The notes: generated from the sequence alone by a model not told the origin. Positions 45,443 through 58,370 are shown, counted from the first letter of the stretch. The stretch is DNA of 64,000 nt from Quercus robur (GCF_932294415.1 NC_065543.1:697476-761475); one strand, 5' to 3'. Translations and numbers: made by a program.

Positions 45443-48419
45443 TCATACAATGCTGCCATCTGGGATCACTGCACTACAAAGAACGACCACAATTCCACCA
45501 CTGATGATGAAGCCATTAGCTTCATTGTTGCCTTCTTGTACATTGTCTTTGTTAATAATCTGCATCAAACCAATAGTAGGTCAAGAAATGCCTCTAATTT
45601 AGAACACATGATGCACAATGAATTGTGAAAAAGAGGAACCACATAAATTCAATTGCAGGTTGGAGGGACAAAGGCACAATTAGTATGGTGGTTTCTAGAC
45701 AGAGCCATGAACACAAAAGATGTTTAACAGATAACTCTTTCACTCTTCTGTTCTTAAAAAATTTAATTATTCAATGCACGCATGCTGGGGATAACAATGC
45801 AAGTGCAAATATTAAAGAAAAATCTGTAAATGGATGACAAATAATATATTAATGAAGTTGTTTATCGCATTCATTCTAAGAATATGAATAAATTTCTTGA
45901 CTGTTTAATTAGCTTTAGAATGAAAGATAGTAATGCTCATGAGCTTGATTCAATCTGCTCTTTAGAAGTATTGACTATCTCTTGTATTTTACGTACCAAA
46001 ACATTTTTGCCAATTCTTGCATTCTTATCTACAATGGCTTTCCGTATTTGAGTATCTTCCCCAATTCCTATAGGAATGTCAATGCCCTTCTTGTTCATGC
46101 CACACTGAATATCTTCCATCTGTTGAGAACATACACTTGCACAATAAATTAGATTATTATTTATTAATGAGGATTTGGAAAGAAATTACTTGAAGTCTGT
46201 ATGGGAAAAAGAGCTAAAACATTTCATTTTTGAGTTCTTTTCAACCCTCCAAAATATGTACAAAGTGATCTATCTATAAATGATTTAGATCTCTCTTACT
46301 TGATAGACATCAGAACCCATGATCACTGAATCCTCAATTACTGCCCCTTCTTGAATTTTTGCCCTCATACCAACTACCGTACCTTTGATCTTGCACCTCT
46401 ACTCTTAGAAAGGTCAAAAATATATTAGAAACAGCAGAGTAAAACAACCTTTACAACTAAGAAAACATTTGCATGATGTGAATGTTTCCTTGTTTTATGT
46501 ATATGTAATTGTTTCATACTTTGTAACTGATTACCATCAAAATTTACTATCAAAACTTAAAGAGGCAAATAAAGCAGTTCCTTACATTGAGAATGCAACC
46601 ACCTCCGATGATACTATCTGTTATGACAGCATCAGTTATAAGAGTTGAAGGCAGACACCTTGGCAAAGTGTACATAGGAGACTCTTTATCAAAGAAACTG
46701 CTATGAAAGGATGAAGTTTGTGTTAGTAGGTGAGGTGTCCAAGTTAGGCAAAGCATTCACTAAAGTGATGAACTGCCATTATACTTTCAGCCTTTCCCGG
46801 TATTAAAGTTACTGACTTAAATCCTATGTTTGCTTTCTTTGTGCTTTCCATATTTGCTTGGTAGAATGCTTCAATGCTCCTCATGTCCTCCCAATATTCA
46901 TTAAAGATAAAACCGTGTACCTAAACCTCACAAAGGAGGAGAATCTTATCACTGATTGCAACTGTAAAGAGAAACAATTGCTACAACATATTTGAATGGG
47001 AAAAGAAAAAAATGAGAGAGAGCACTTTCATATTTGGAAAGAAAAGCAACAAAGAGGAAGGGCATGCACAGTAAGTCTGACCTTCATTCCTTTGGATATT
47101 GCACCTGGTATTACTTCACTTGCAAAGTCATTTGCCTTGGGAAAATGTTCTCTTAGGAGCTTTACTACTGTATCTTTGTTAATGAGATATATTCCCATAC
47201 TTGAATAACAATAAGCAATATCATTGCATTTTCTTGAGGTTTCCTCCTGAATTTCAGATTTGAATCTCCTCATAAAATTCCCAGAATAATTATAAAACCA
47301 AAATTTAAAATTTAAACATAGGAGAGCTTGAGTAGAGAGTGAGAGAACTTACAGAAACAAAACTGATTGGCTTACTCTCCGACTTCAATCTAAACTCTAG
47401 AACTTGATTTTCAGAATTCACGGTCAGAAAGCCAAAACCTGGGTCTTGATCTCTCGAAGCCCCCAATGCTGCAATAGTTATGTCAGCCTTGCTGTTTCGA
47501 TGAGCCTCAATGATTTTCTGGTAGTCCATTTTGTAGAGGTGGTGACCAGGAAGGATCAGAAACTCAGACACTGGATACTCTTCCATTACCCACAAGCATC
47601 TTCTAACAGCATCTGCAGCTCCCTAACATTGAGTTCATAGAATCATGAATAGCCAAAAAAACATAAATTTATGCATACATGTATTATGAAGTTAAATCTT
47701 TGTAATTGAGAAATGTATGCATTTAAACCTGAAACCAGCCTTCATATTCAGGGCTCTGATAAGCAGCAATTACTTCGACAAGGCCTTCTCTCCCAAGGCC
47801 TAATCCAGAATAAGCCCTGGAAAGGTGGGAATTGAGAGAAGTTGAGTTGCATTGTGTAAGAGCATATATCTTGTTTATGTTACTATTAATGCAGTTGCTA
47901 ACAACCACATCAACAAGTCTGTAATTTGCTGCTATAGGAATAGCCCCTTCCGATCTTCTTTTAGTCAACGGGTAAAGCCTTGACTCCGATCCATCTCCAA
48001 ACACAATTGCTGCTACACCCTGACAACAATTAAATCACAAATATAAATCACAAATACTTGGTGCCACTCTTCAAGAACCGTGCCAAGGAATACGGGTTAA
48101 ACAGATTACAACTAATGCCTAGAAAAACAAATAAAATAACAATTGTCATGATGAATTTATATGATTATGCATGAAAAAAGGAAAAAAAAAAAAAAGAACA
48201 ATAGGAAAATCATTCGAAGATTTTTAGTGACACCTCATTAGCTGGCTGGAACAGTGAAAAGGGGTATTGAGATTCATGTGAATTGGTTATGAACAATCTT
48301 GGAGGAAGAGTAGGATGAAACTTTGATGAGCGTTTTTGACATGTTCTTGTTAATCCAGTAATGGCACCATTTGTTTGAGGATTTACAGGGGTGGGAAGAG
48401 AGAGCTGCAATATCACCAT
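45443..48419 (-). CDS. APS2: ADP-glucose pyrophosphorylase small-subunit-2-like protein, probably non-catalytic, nine exons
   Basis: Exons 48,419-48,234, 48,019-47,729, 47,622-47,353, 47,246-47,082, 46,920-46,817, 46,697-46,586, 46,398-46,300, 46,119-45,997 and 45,559-45,443 join in phase to 488 residues. It matches Arabidopsis APS2 (At1g05610) rather than the catalytic APS1, for instance in EGAIPIAANYRL and LPGHHLYKMDY. The usual enzyme makes ADP-glucose for starch in plastids. Here the nucleotide-binding loop reads GDGSESRLYPLT (70-81), the KPAVP lysine is replaced (S85-E86-G87), and the catalytic aspartate of GDHLYRMDY is H186. The C-terminal beta-helix (RCKIKGTVVGMRAKIQEGAV; IINKDNVQEG) is complete. 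The N-terminus is serine/threonine-rich and transit-peptide-like. It is probably a regulatory or vestigial subunit. The splice at 45,997 (TTG^GTACGT) is the least certain. Confidence 0.9.
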
Positions 48420-50598
48420 CACAACTCACAAGATAGAGCAATAGAAAGCTATGATATCTATGATATTATATGCAACTTTTGTTGTAACAAAAGTTATGTG
48501 CCTCTTCTCTCCTCTCTACTTCAATTGAGATTTAATAGAGAGAATAAGAAGGGAATATTTTGCTTTCTTCTTCCTCATGGCTATTGCAGAGAAATCTTTC
48601 AATGCATGTCTAGTGTCTAGGATCTAATTTCCGACCGAATACTGTGGTACTTAATTAACATTTCTTTTTAAAGATAAGCATGCATAAATAAATCCATAAA
48701 CATGAAGCTTTGGCCCCTTGGCCAGCATAAATCTTGTTGAAGATCTTTGTTTTGAGTTGTGTTATGTTTAACTTTGATTCTAAGCTTCTTATTGCTTTTT
48801 TTTTTCTTTATACTTTTGCAATTCCTTCACTTTGTTCGTGAATATGTAAAGAGAATCATGGTTAGTATATGTCCTAGAACTAGAAGACAAAATACCAGGT
48901 TCCATATAGAAGGCCACTTGGAATGGACCACTTTACCCTCACACACGTCTAATACTACAAACTAGGGTATTAGAAACCAGGTGAAAGAGATTGCTTTAAT
49001 CACATCAGACAATGTCAATAATATTAACATTATTACTCATGAAACACGTGAATGTGTCATACTAAAATGGCTTTTGGTCATTTTGGGGTGGTTGAGGAGT
49101 AGAAGAGAAGGGGATTTTGGTCAAAATAAATAGTGAAGTAGTCACTACACTAGTCAGGTCAGGGTCTGTCACCAAATATTGGAATAGAGTACTGTCGAAG
49201 GAAGGTAGGCATTATTGTCTTAGCTTTTGGGTCTCAAAGCTTGTTTACCTCCACTCTCCTCTCTCATATTATTCAATTACAAATAAATAAAATTGGTTTC
49301 AATAAACAGTATACACACATGTATATATATAATTTTACGAAATTATCTTTACAGTTACAGTTACAGTTACAGTTACAGTTACAGGTATGTGGTGTGGGAT
49401 CCACATCTTATGCTTCGTAGAACAGGTACACAAACAAAATACTTTTGTGGAGGAGAGACAGAAAAGAAAGCCGCAACTGCAAGATTTCCTTTGTCCTGTA
49501 AGTAACTTTTGATTTTGATGTTGGTTATTTGGGAAGTAAGTTAAGTAGTATCTTAAGGTAGGCATTAATGTCCCCCAGCTTTTGAGCTTTATTGTGTCTA
49601 GTGTCTACGTACTTGAATAGTATATAACCATATATATCTTATGATCTATTTTATCATGCCATAGCCTCATATTCTTAACATCAAATTAGATCCAAGGTAA
49701 TAGATTATGCATTATTATTGATCTATATTATCTATTTTTAGGATACCTAAGTTACATGATCACAAAGAAAATACTAGTTACAAGCATTACCATTTTACCA
49801 AGCCCTATGAACTACAAGAAAAAGTCCTAAGGAACTAAATTACAATAATCTCAAATGATCTGTATGTAAAACTGATCTAATCATCTCGATTCTTGGTTTA
49901 CGCGATTAAACAATCGAATTGCGGTTCTCATCAATATTGGTACAACTTTTGGTATTCTTTTATAACCAAACCAATTCAAGTTTGACCCACCAAAGACACA
50001 TGAAACATTGTCCAAGCTTATGAGCAGAAACTCATAAAATGGCTTTGGACAAAAAAATGCAAAAGGCAAATGCCATGGTTTAACTATGACATCAAGCAAA
50101 ATAATCGATGAAAACCACAAATACATCTGCAATATTTGTAGTTAAATTGGATTAAAGAGCATTAGCCACCACACCATCCAGGTGGAACGGTAATATGCAT
50201 TTGCTTTTTACTGAGAATTGTTGCTTAATGGTTTGCACTTTGCACTTGAAAAAAAAAAAAAAAAATCACTAGCATATGTTATTCAAAATGTCCAATCATA
50301 TAGAACAACAAGGGAGCATAGTACAAAGATACTTCTCAATTCTCATTCTTCACATAAATATTCAAGAACCTTGCTCCTATTGTGTCTACGTAGCTTCAGC
50401 ACTAAACTTTTTCAAGGGGAAGCAAAGCAATCAACAAATAACCCATTATTCTTTGGAATGATATGACGACCATTTGGAATTTCCTGAGAATTCTCAAGAT
50501 AAAGATATTCTGATAGTTGTCAGATGAAACTGCAAGCCACAGAAAAAGAGAAAATCTGGCACAACATGGATGATGTCCAACGGCAGCTTAAATATCTC
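48420..50598. other. Intergenic DNA upstream of APS2 and downstream of lumazine synthase
   Basis: No gene is seen. An E-box/G-box-like ACACGTGA lies at about 49,044, some 600 bases upstream of the APS2 start. A hexamer repeat lies at 49,349-49,384. Confidence 0.5.
49349..49384. repeat. (TTACAG)6 microsatellite
   Basis: Six perfect TTACAG units in the APS2 upstream region. Confidence 0.95.
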
Positions 50599-53500
50599 TT
50601 ACTTCAGATGGTGCTCAAACAAAGATGCCATCTCAATCTGTAGGAGGAACAAGATTAATTAATCAACATGAAAACTTTGATAATTTTCATGTTAGCTAAT
50701 ATCACACAATTTCATTTATAGACCTAGAGTAATAAAGAAACAAAGCAAGGGAAAAGCAAGAGAGAAAGATGAGTGATAAAAAAAATATAATACCACAAAA
50801 AAAATTATTAGCAATAAATTAGACATAACACAACAACACAACTTCCTTTCATTTTCTTGTAAGATAGCTTTAACATCAACTTACAGCGGTCAAAGCAGTC
50901 TCAGAACCCTTATTGCCAGATTTACCGCCAGCACGATTTAATGCCTACAATAATTGTAAAAGGCAACATTTAAATATCCCATCTCATCTAGTGAACACAA
51001 AAAAAAGGGGGGGGGAGACCACGATAGAAAGTTTTAACAAATTACCTGGTCCATGTTATCGCAAGTCAGTACACCAAATATGCATGGAACTCCTATAAAG
51101 TCAAATAGGTAATGCTTCAGTCTATTGTTAGGAGGCAAATATAATCAGGTAGTTACAACAATAGGGGAGGGGGGATTTGAACCCTGATTCTCCTTATAAA
51201 CAGGCTACACCACTAAACTACAAGACTTTTGGTCAAGGCAAGTATAAGCTCATTAAATAGATAGCAGGAATAGAATGACAGTAGGGACAAGTTCATTGAT
51301 TTAATAGCAAATCTGCATATTTTCTCAACAAATTGTTAATATGCATTCCCATAAATTGATGTGTAGGTTGCTCAACAACATACTAAATAGAAAACAGACA
51401 GAAAATTGATGTATAATTACACCTTGCCTTCAGCAATAATAAGTGAATAATCAACTGCAATCACACTCAGTTGACTGACTAACTTTAGAGTTTAGACTAC
51501 AGATATTTTTATCTAAATAACATAACAAAAGTATGTGCACATACATACGTTTGAAATTTTAAAAAGTCATACAAAGTTGGGAACTTCTGACACATTCCAA
51601 AGTTATTTAACTCTTAATAGAAAAATATAAAGAGTAAACTTTATAAAGGTAAAATAAACTTCCACAATTGAATAACTTAAAAGAGAATAGTCTAATGAAG
51701 TGAAAATTTGTTTCTCAGCCAACCCAATCGATTAGGATTTTGCAGTCTTTAGATGATAAGTAAATTTGATTAGGGGCACACCAGGGAGATTTTCTATCTT
51801 TTCTCTACAATAACATTTAGAACAATCGCATATTTGAGGCTAAAGATGGATCAAAAAACGAGCTAGAAGCTAGGCTAATTTGCACCTTGTTTGATTAGTC
51901 CTTTGTGTGGGGTCTCACAGATAGTAACACTCATAGATTTCATAGATTCATTTCATTTTTGTTCATAAGTTTTGTAATTCTTTTTGGTTATGGAGTGCTC
52001 ATCATGGTAAGCATGCATAACCTATTTCATAAATAAATCTTATACTTATAAAAATATATATATAACATTTAGAACAAATTCTTTCTTTCCTATGTTAACA
52101 GTAAACAAAGACAAATTTTCAAGCCCAGTATTGTATATTCAAGTAGACAAAAGAGACAAAAGGCTCTATATGTAAAGTCTATTTCCAACATGAAAAATAA
52201 TATGCACCCTGTGGGTCTCAAACAGCCCTCCATCCTATTCATATGGTTGGGGGAAGTAACATTTGAGCAAGAGCTTATTAGAACAAGCACATTATTTCCA
52301 AAATATGGCTATAATTTATAAGCAAGATGAATGCAATAATTGAATCATAGTTATTTTATTTTCATGTATGGCTATTAAATGAAATCAATTCATCAACTAA
52401 TGGAAAGACCAACCTGAATTTAAACCTGCTGAAAGTACTCCAGATGCTGCTGAGTTAACAACAACATCATAGTGGGATGTGTCACCTCTAATCTAATCAC
52501 AACAGAAATGGTTCATAGATTTAGGCACCAGTTACGAGCATGTCCTCAACAAAGCAAGTTAAAGAATACTCTCATGAAGAAATTTTTTTTTTTTTTTTTG
52601 GATAAGTAAAACTTTAGAAATCTCATGAAGAAATATTATATCTCATCAAAATATATTAACCGGTATAATGAAAAGAAATCATACCACAGCTCCAATACAT
52701 AAAATTGCATGATATTTTTGGGACTTCCCTAGCCTTTCTGCAGCAACGCCAATTTCGAAACTACCAGGAACCCATACAACCTGATGGATACAGTGAAGAA
52801 AATAATCATGCCTTGTCAAAGTTTGTTCATGCAAAGTCAAAACTGTAGACCAAGCTAACAATCACAGGGCATAAAATCCCTGTAAGCTTTGAAGCATTTA
52901 TATACAAAGCCAACAAAAAATGATCATAAGTAATCAATTAGGTGAGAAATGTCCCCAAATAATAATATCATCAAATGAGTCTAAATTGTGCAAAGCTAAG
53001 ATATGGTACAAGAGATTTTCACTTTTTTTTCTTTAGAAGTTATCTAACTTTAGTGTTTTAGGAAGAGCAAAGATGATCCATGTGTTTAGGATTGAAACCA
53101 ACAAAAAGGAAATGCTTTTGCATCTGTTGCTAAGCTCTCAAGTAGAGATTCAGCTTACAAAGTAAAATGAATTAAAGTATCATGATCAGCAATGCTTCAG
53201 AACCTTGAATTTGAAATAGACTATGACTGAAAGGTTTGCAGACAAGCACAAGTACTTACCCATATGCATGAAATTGTGTGGGTCACTGATATAACAAAAC
53301 GGTTTAAAACAAAATATTCCTTGACAAAGATTAACAGTTATAACTAGAATGTGACTGTTATGTTGATCTTTGTTTTTCATCTATGAAAAAGGAGGGGGAA
53401 GGGGGGGGGGGGGGGGGTGGGGGATTTTGCCAACATCAATAACTATTATATCATGGAAATTAACCCCTTGATAACTTTAATTTTTTCTCAGATAAACCAG

Positions 53501-54691
53501 TGATAAAAATTAAAGAAATAAAACTTGTCCAAAAATAAAACTTCAAGAAAGTAACAATTACAAACATGACCCCAGGCTGCACAGACAGAGTAGCACCATA
53601 CAAGTTACAATCAAAACTGCTGACTTCAGAACATAAACTAGCTAAACCACAACACGAACTCATCAACTAAATAACCAATAATCAAAACTAGTAATTAGAG
53701 TACATTTAAAAAAAAAAATTGGTAAGTTATACATGTACCCAAAGGGTCTTAATTGTTGGATAGACAACCTCACCTTCCACCTAACACTTACAAGGGGAGA
53801 AGGTGTCAATTGAGCTACAGCTCATTGGCTACTAAAAAGAGTAAATATTGACACCCCATTTACAACATAACAGCTAAGTCAGAATCGAATTACAAATATG
53901 ACCGTATTAATATAAAAAGATCCCACATTTGGCCACAGAAATACAAGACATTACATAGAAAGGCAATTTTCCACAGATAATGCAGTAACTAACGAGTAAT
54001 AACCACATCATTGGATCGACACAAAGAGATTATCAATTAAAAAAGTTGGTTACACAGGTAGAAGAGAAGAAATGAAATGAGAAATGACATACATCAATGT
54101 TGTCTTCCAGAACGGAGTAATGATTGAAAGTAGACAAAGCTCCCTCTAACAGCCGCTTAGTGATAATCTCATTAAACCGCGCCACAACCTTCAAATAATC
54201 AAAATACTCTCTATTATATATATATGTTATGTTTCATTCAAACAAGCAAAAATTTGTAACATTAATTTGACATGAGTGAGTGGAGAGTGGAAAGTGACCA
54301 CAGCAAAGCGAAGAGCTTGAGTATTGGTGACAGAACCCATCAAATTCCTCACGACAGCAGTTTGTGCAAACGACGACAACCGATCCTTCTTCTTCTCACT
54401 CTCAACAACGGCATTAAAACCATTCCTTCCTAACCAAAAAGATAAAAAATATAGAACTGTGAAATAGTGGGTATCAGGGAATGAATGAATGAATTGAAAT
54501 GAAACGAAGAAGGTAGCCTCACCTGCATGCGAAGAAGAAAAGGAGAGAGGCTTTGAGTTTGAGTTGCGATTAAGGTGTAGTGGGATGGTAGTACTCGAAC
54601 TCGTAGTATTATTTTGAAGATGGTGCGTTGGTGCGAGACGCGATTGGTAGAGAGGAAGAAAGCAGTGGGTGGAAGCAAACGACGCTGCCAT
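50599..54691 (-). CDS. COS1: 6,7-dimethyl-8-ribityllumazine synthase, chloroplast, eight exons
   Basis: Exons 54,691-54,523, 54,429-54,299, 54,188-54,093, 52,780-52,685, 52,492-52,414, 51,092-51,046, 50,944-50,885 and 50,637-50,599 join in phase to 238 residues. It catalyses the penultimate step of riboflavin synthesis: 5-amino-6-ribitylamino-uracil plus dihydroxybutanone phosphate gives lumazine. The serine/threonine-rich first 65 residues look like a plastid transit peptide. The core follows with [31 protein letters not shown] (133-143), [15 protein letters not shown] (159-173) with the catalytic His171 (His88 in B. subtilis), [18 protein letters not shown] and the end [11 protein letters not shown]. 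All landmarks of the family are present, so the enzyme should be active. Arabidopsis At2g44050 (COS1) is the likely orthologue. Confidence 0.95.
51163..51232 (-). mobile_element. tRNA-derived SINE fragment in a lumazine synthase intron
   Basis: On the minus strand TAGTTTAGTGGTGTAGCC resembles an A box and GGTTCAAATCC is a B box. They lie about 30 bases apart, as in Pol III-transcribed SINE heads. Confidence 0.55.
53401..53424. repeat. G-run in lumazine synthase intron 3
   Basis: A run of about 17 G follows GGGGGAAG and is followed by TGGGGG. It is able to form a quadruplex on the plus (template) strand. Its length may be unreliable in the assembly. Confidence 0.8.
53719..53833 (-). mobile_element. 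tRNA-derived SINE fragment
   Basis: On the minus strand it reads AGCTGTAGCTCAATTGACAC (A box) followed by TCCCCTTGTAAGTGTTAGG. This is a recognisable tree SINE head inside intron 3 of lumazine synthase. The B box is worn. Confidence 0.5.
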
Positions 54692-54785
54692 TTTCATCAA
54701 ACACTTTGTTCTGAGCTAGAATACAAAAATCAGTAGTCAACTCAGAAGAACAGCAGAGCAGATCTATAACACCATAACTAGAGAG

Positions 54786-55001
54786 CTCTTCTATTTTTTG
54801 GGTAAGGATTAATTTAGAGCATTTATTATAATTTGGGATTATTACATTTTTCAATCACAAAAAAATCTAGGGGTGTGATGAGTATCATGTGTGGAGAAAT
54901 AATTTTTCATCACACCCCTAGATGTTTTTGTGTTAAAAAAATGTAGTAATTTCAATTTATAATAAATTAAAATTATTTACATTTACCAAAAAATAGAAGA
55001 G
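54786..55001. mobile_element. Foldback MITE directly upstream of lumazine synthase
   Basis: The 216-bp palindromic element has ends CTCTTCTATTTTTTGG and CCAAAAAATAGAAGAG, a perfect 16-base inverted pair. Its inner arms (AATCTAGGGGTGTGATGA and TCATCACACCCCTAGAT) pair around a loop at about 54,882-54,908. It begins 95 bases upstream of the start codon, so it overlaps the promoter or leader. Confidence 0.85.
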
Positions 55002-57173
55002 TCACTCACGCACGTGCTCAGAGGCTAGTTAATATTTATGCATTTTAAACTACTAATATGACCAAAAGTGTCATGAGAGTCACTCCAAAAAATGAACACT
55101 GATATAGCATTGAAAACATATGTTCCTATGTAGATTTATGGAACAAATTCTTACTAAGAAAAACTAAAATTTATGGAATAAATGTTTCATCTTACTACCA
55201 AAAAAAAAAAAAGTATTACGTCCACAATATTTTCACAACAAATCATAGGTAGGTCTTAGGATTTGTTATAGAAATATTGTAAACACAGCATTTTTGGAAG
55301 AAAAATATGTACAGCATGACTCATAACTCCAGCCATAACTTCTTTGTGCTTGAGATTTCCGTTCCAATAGACATAGACATAGAACAATTGAAAGACTTAA
55401 CAGCTGCCAATATAAACAATCGATTAGCAGAAACAAACATATGACATAATCATTATCATTAATATGTAGTTTACTATAATTCCAATGACACTCTTTTATT
55501 AAAAAAAGAAAAAAAAAATCATTTGAAGATAACTTTTTATTCACCTTTACATGAGACTGACTTTATGTGCCATTTTTTATTGGCATGTACCCAAGGCTAG
55601 AAACTAAATTTGTAAGAGGAATATCTAAACACGAATGAATTTCTCTTTTGTTGAAATAGTATCATAATTTCTGGCATTTTTCATTAAGAGCGGATCATTT
55701 CTATTCAATTTGAAAACGCTACATGGAAAAGAACCAATAACACATCAACATAAAAACAAATACGTAATAGTTAAATCAAGTTCTGCATTTCTAACCTTTG
55801 TATGCATTTCTCCGTCGATTCCTGTTGCATATTTTCAAAGATTTAGTTTTCATTTATAAATGAAGTTGAATTGATGAAAGTAACTTAGGAAAAATCCAAA
55901 CAATGGGAAATGTGCAATTCAGGGGATCTTAGGAATTGCTCACCATCATCGTGGGCTCTGGTTGAAAAGGCAATAGTTGAAGAAAATTCTTTAAAATTGT
56001 TTGATGGAAGGATAGATTGGTGAGTCACCAGCCCTATAATTCATTCTAATTTTTCTCTAGAGTAATGGAGTAACATGTGCAAGGTGAAAACTAAATCTAA
56101 AATAGGAGTGGAATGGGATTATTTGGAATTGAAAAATGAGTAAAAGTGGGGGAGATATAGATATAAAAGTAGTAACTGATCCCAGGAGATTTTGATTTAG
56201 TGGGAAGTTAGTGGGATGGACGGATGGTTGTGTATGGTGTTTGAAGAGTGGGAGTCAGTTATTCAAGGAGCAAATAGTTTGTAAATTTATATATATATAT
56301 ATATATATATTGCTAAAATTTAGGAGTTTTTAAATTATTAATTTTACATGTCTAACCCTATTATTTAAGCTTTACAAACTGGTCAATTTGAGGGTATGGT
56401 GGGTATCAAAATTGAGGAATCCAAACAGTGGAAACCCCTTAAATAATAGTATAGATATAAACAAACAAATGGAATGCTGATATGGTTATTTTGCCTTTTG
56501 GGTTTGCATACATTGTCATGTCTAGTACAACGTTGTTGTTTTGGGACAATTATGGTTGGGAATAGTATGTACTACTCATTTGGTAGAAATTAGTGGAATT
56601 ATAAATATGCACATTCGTATATATGTTGATGACATAATTCATATATTTTGATTTGAAATTTGTGGAACAGATTTGGTATTAAGTTTAGAGCATTATGCCA
56701 TTTAAGATGTGTATTGCATGTTCCGATTAAGACAAATTAAAAGAAAATTTCAAGGATTTTTGGGTTAAACTTAATGGTCACTTTAATAATAAAAAAATGT
56801 TAACCAAAAAATTCCATCACATATTAAAAATGGGGGCTAAAATACTATTCAAATGTTTTAATGTATTTTGCACCTAATTAAGAATGCTTCATTGAATGTA
56901 AAATCATTTTAATGGATGGGATGTCAACAAAATATAAATTATCACTACGCATCTTGACGCAATGATTACTCCACGAGTATAAGTGTATAACTGCTTGTGA
57001 GAGGTGAGGGGGCAAAGATCGGGGTTTAAGTTTTTAGAAAAGAGTTTTACACAAATATACACTTAGATTAAGTTAGAGAATAATTTCTATCTTATATAAA
57101 AAAAAAATATAAATTAAATTTGATAAGAACTTGGTGTAAACTCTTTAGTTTACATCCTCTAATAAAGACATAT
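55002..57173. other. Intergenic DNA
   Basis: Contains a small inverted repeat at about 55,215-55,290 (CAATATTTTCACAACAAAT against TTTGTTATAGAAATATTG), probably a MITE. A (TA)n tract lies at 56,289-56,310. No gene is seen. Confidence 0.5.
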
Positions 57174-57177
57174 CCTA

Positions 57178-57580
57178 TTCGACCCTCTAAATGTAGAAGC
57201 TAAGGCTTTTGAGGAAGGTGTTAGTTTTGCATGGATGTGGGGATCTACGACAGTAGTTTTGAATAAGATTATAGCTAAAGCTGTCCAAGGGGCCGGTGAC
57301 CCACCAGTGACTATTGCACCCATTATTAAGGGGATCCAACAAAAACTGCAAGAGTTCAGAACGGTACAAGTCTGCCACGTAAAACAATAGGGAAACAAAG
57401 CAGCACATATCTTGGCTCAACATGCCAAGGGTATTGATAACTATGTAATTTAAATAAAGGAAAATCTTGGTATGCTTGAGGCTACTTTAGTTCAAGATGC
57501 CATGTATTTATTTTCTTCTTAATGAAAGTTACAATATATATATATTGTAACTGTTTCTCAAAAAAAAAAAAAAAAAAAAA
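57178..57580 (+). mobile_element. 5'-truncated LINE with RNase H C-terminus and poly(A)
   Basis: The frame from 57,178 to TAA at 57,451-57,453 encodes VEAKAFEEGVSFAW, VTIAPIIKGIQQKLQEF and, after a TAG at 57,388-57,390, GNKAAHILAQHAKGIDNYVI. This is the second half of the plant LINE RNase H domain with its conserved N-x-A-A-H-x-L-A end. A 21-base A run at 57,560-57,580 is the tail. The target duplication was not found. Confidence 0.8.
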
Positions 57581-58195
57581 TCTTATCACATAGGATAACA
57601 TTTCAAATAAACATTACATTTCAGGTTTTAAGTAAAAGACCGATATGGCAATTTCTTATTGGATGATGTAAAACATACACATCATCCTTACCAAATTCAA
57701 ACTCTTATTAATATTGCCTCTATTTTTGATTTTGACACATTTGGAAATCTCGAAACAGCATAGATGTCCTAATTTTTTTTTAGATTTTGACACATTTGGA
57801 AATCTCTAAACAACATAGATCTCTAAAAAACTTATTACTCAGAAAAAGTATCTCAACTTAGGTACAAAATACCATAATAAGGTGAACAAATAGATGGAAT
57901 ATATCCTTCTCAAAAAAAAAAAAAATAGATGGAATATATTATATAATTTTGGTAGGTGTTTTTTTCCCAATTACTTTTTTAATGAGCCTTTAAGGTCTTA
58001 CTTATATTTCTTAATTTAGACACAAAATAACGTAAATAAGGTATATAAAATTAGAGGAATTGATGGTGCGCATTTAATGACATATCCTCAGTTATTTTCA
58101 CTGTCATTTATTATTGATGCGTAATATTTGACATGTCCAAAACATCTTAAATCTGATCACATGTTGTAGAAGAAGCTAACAAAATACCAAAACTA
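57581..58195. other. AT-rich intergenic DNA
   Basis: A local duplication of TTTTGACACATTTGGAAATC occurs near 57,729 and 57,785. No gene is seen. Confidence 0.5.
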
Positions 58196-58210
58196 GGTTA
58201 AGCTTAACTA

Positions 58211-58370
58211 ATGTGGGTTTCAGTTACCTCAACTGGTAAAATCTCTGATGGCTGTATAAGAGATCTGGGATTCAATCCCCATCTACACCAAAAACTAATT
58301 GATGTCTTGGTCTAATGATAAAGAACTATTATTAGGAGCGAACGCCATAAATTAAAACTCTAGAAAAAAG
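58211..58370 (+). mobile_element. tRNA-derived SINE with 15-bp target duplication
   Basis: The head reads TTACCTCAACTGGTAAAATC (A box) and GGGATTCAATCC (B box), followed by CCATCTACACCAA. The tail has GTCTTGGTCTAATGATAAAG and GAGCGAACGCCATAAATT, typical of an Au-like tree SINE. It is bounded by GGTTAAGCTTAACTA (58,196-58,210) and GGTTAGGCTTAACTA (58,371-58,385). Confidence 0.8.

Noticed and set aside
49335..49565. Frame with repeated TV dipeptides
   Set aside because: It is a translation of the (TTACAG)6 microsatellite.
58211..58290. Functional tRNA gene
   Set aside because: It has A and B boxes, but the acceptor stem does not pair and a SINE tail with target duplication follows.
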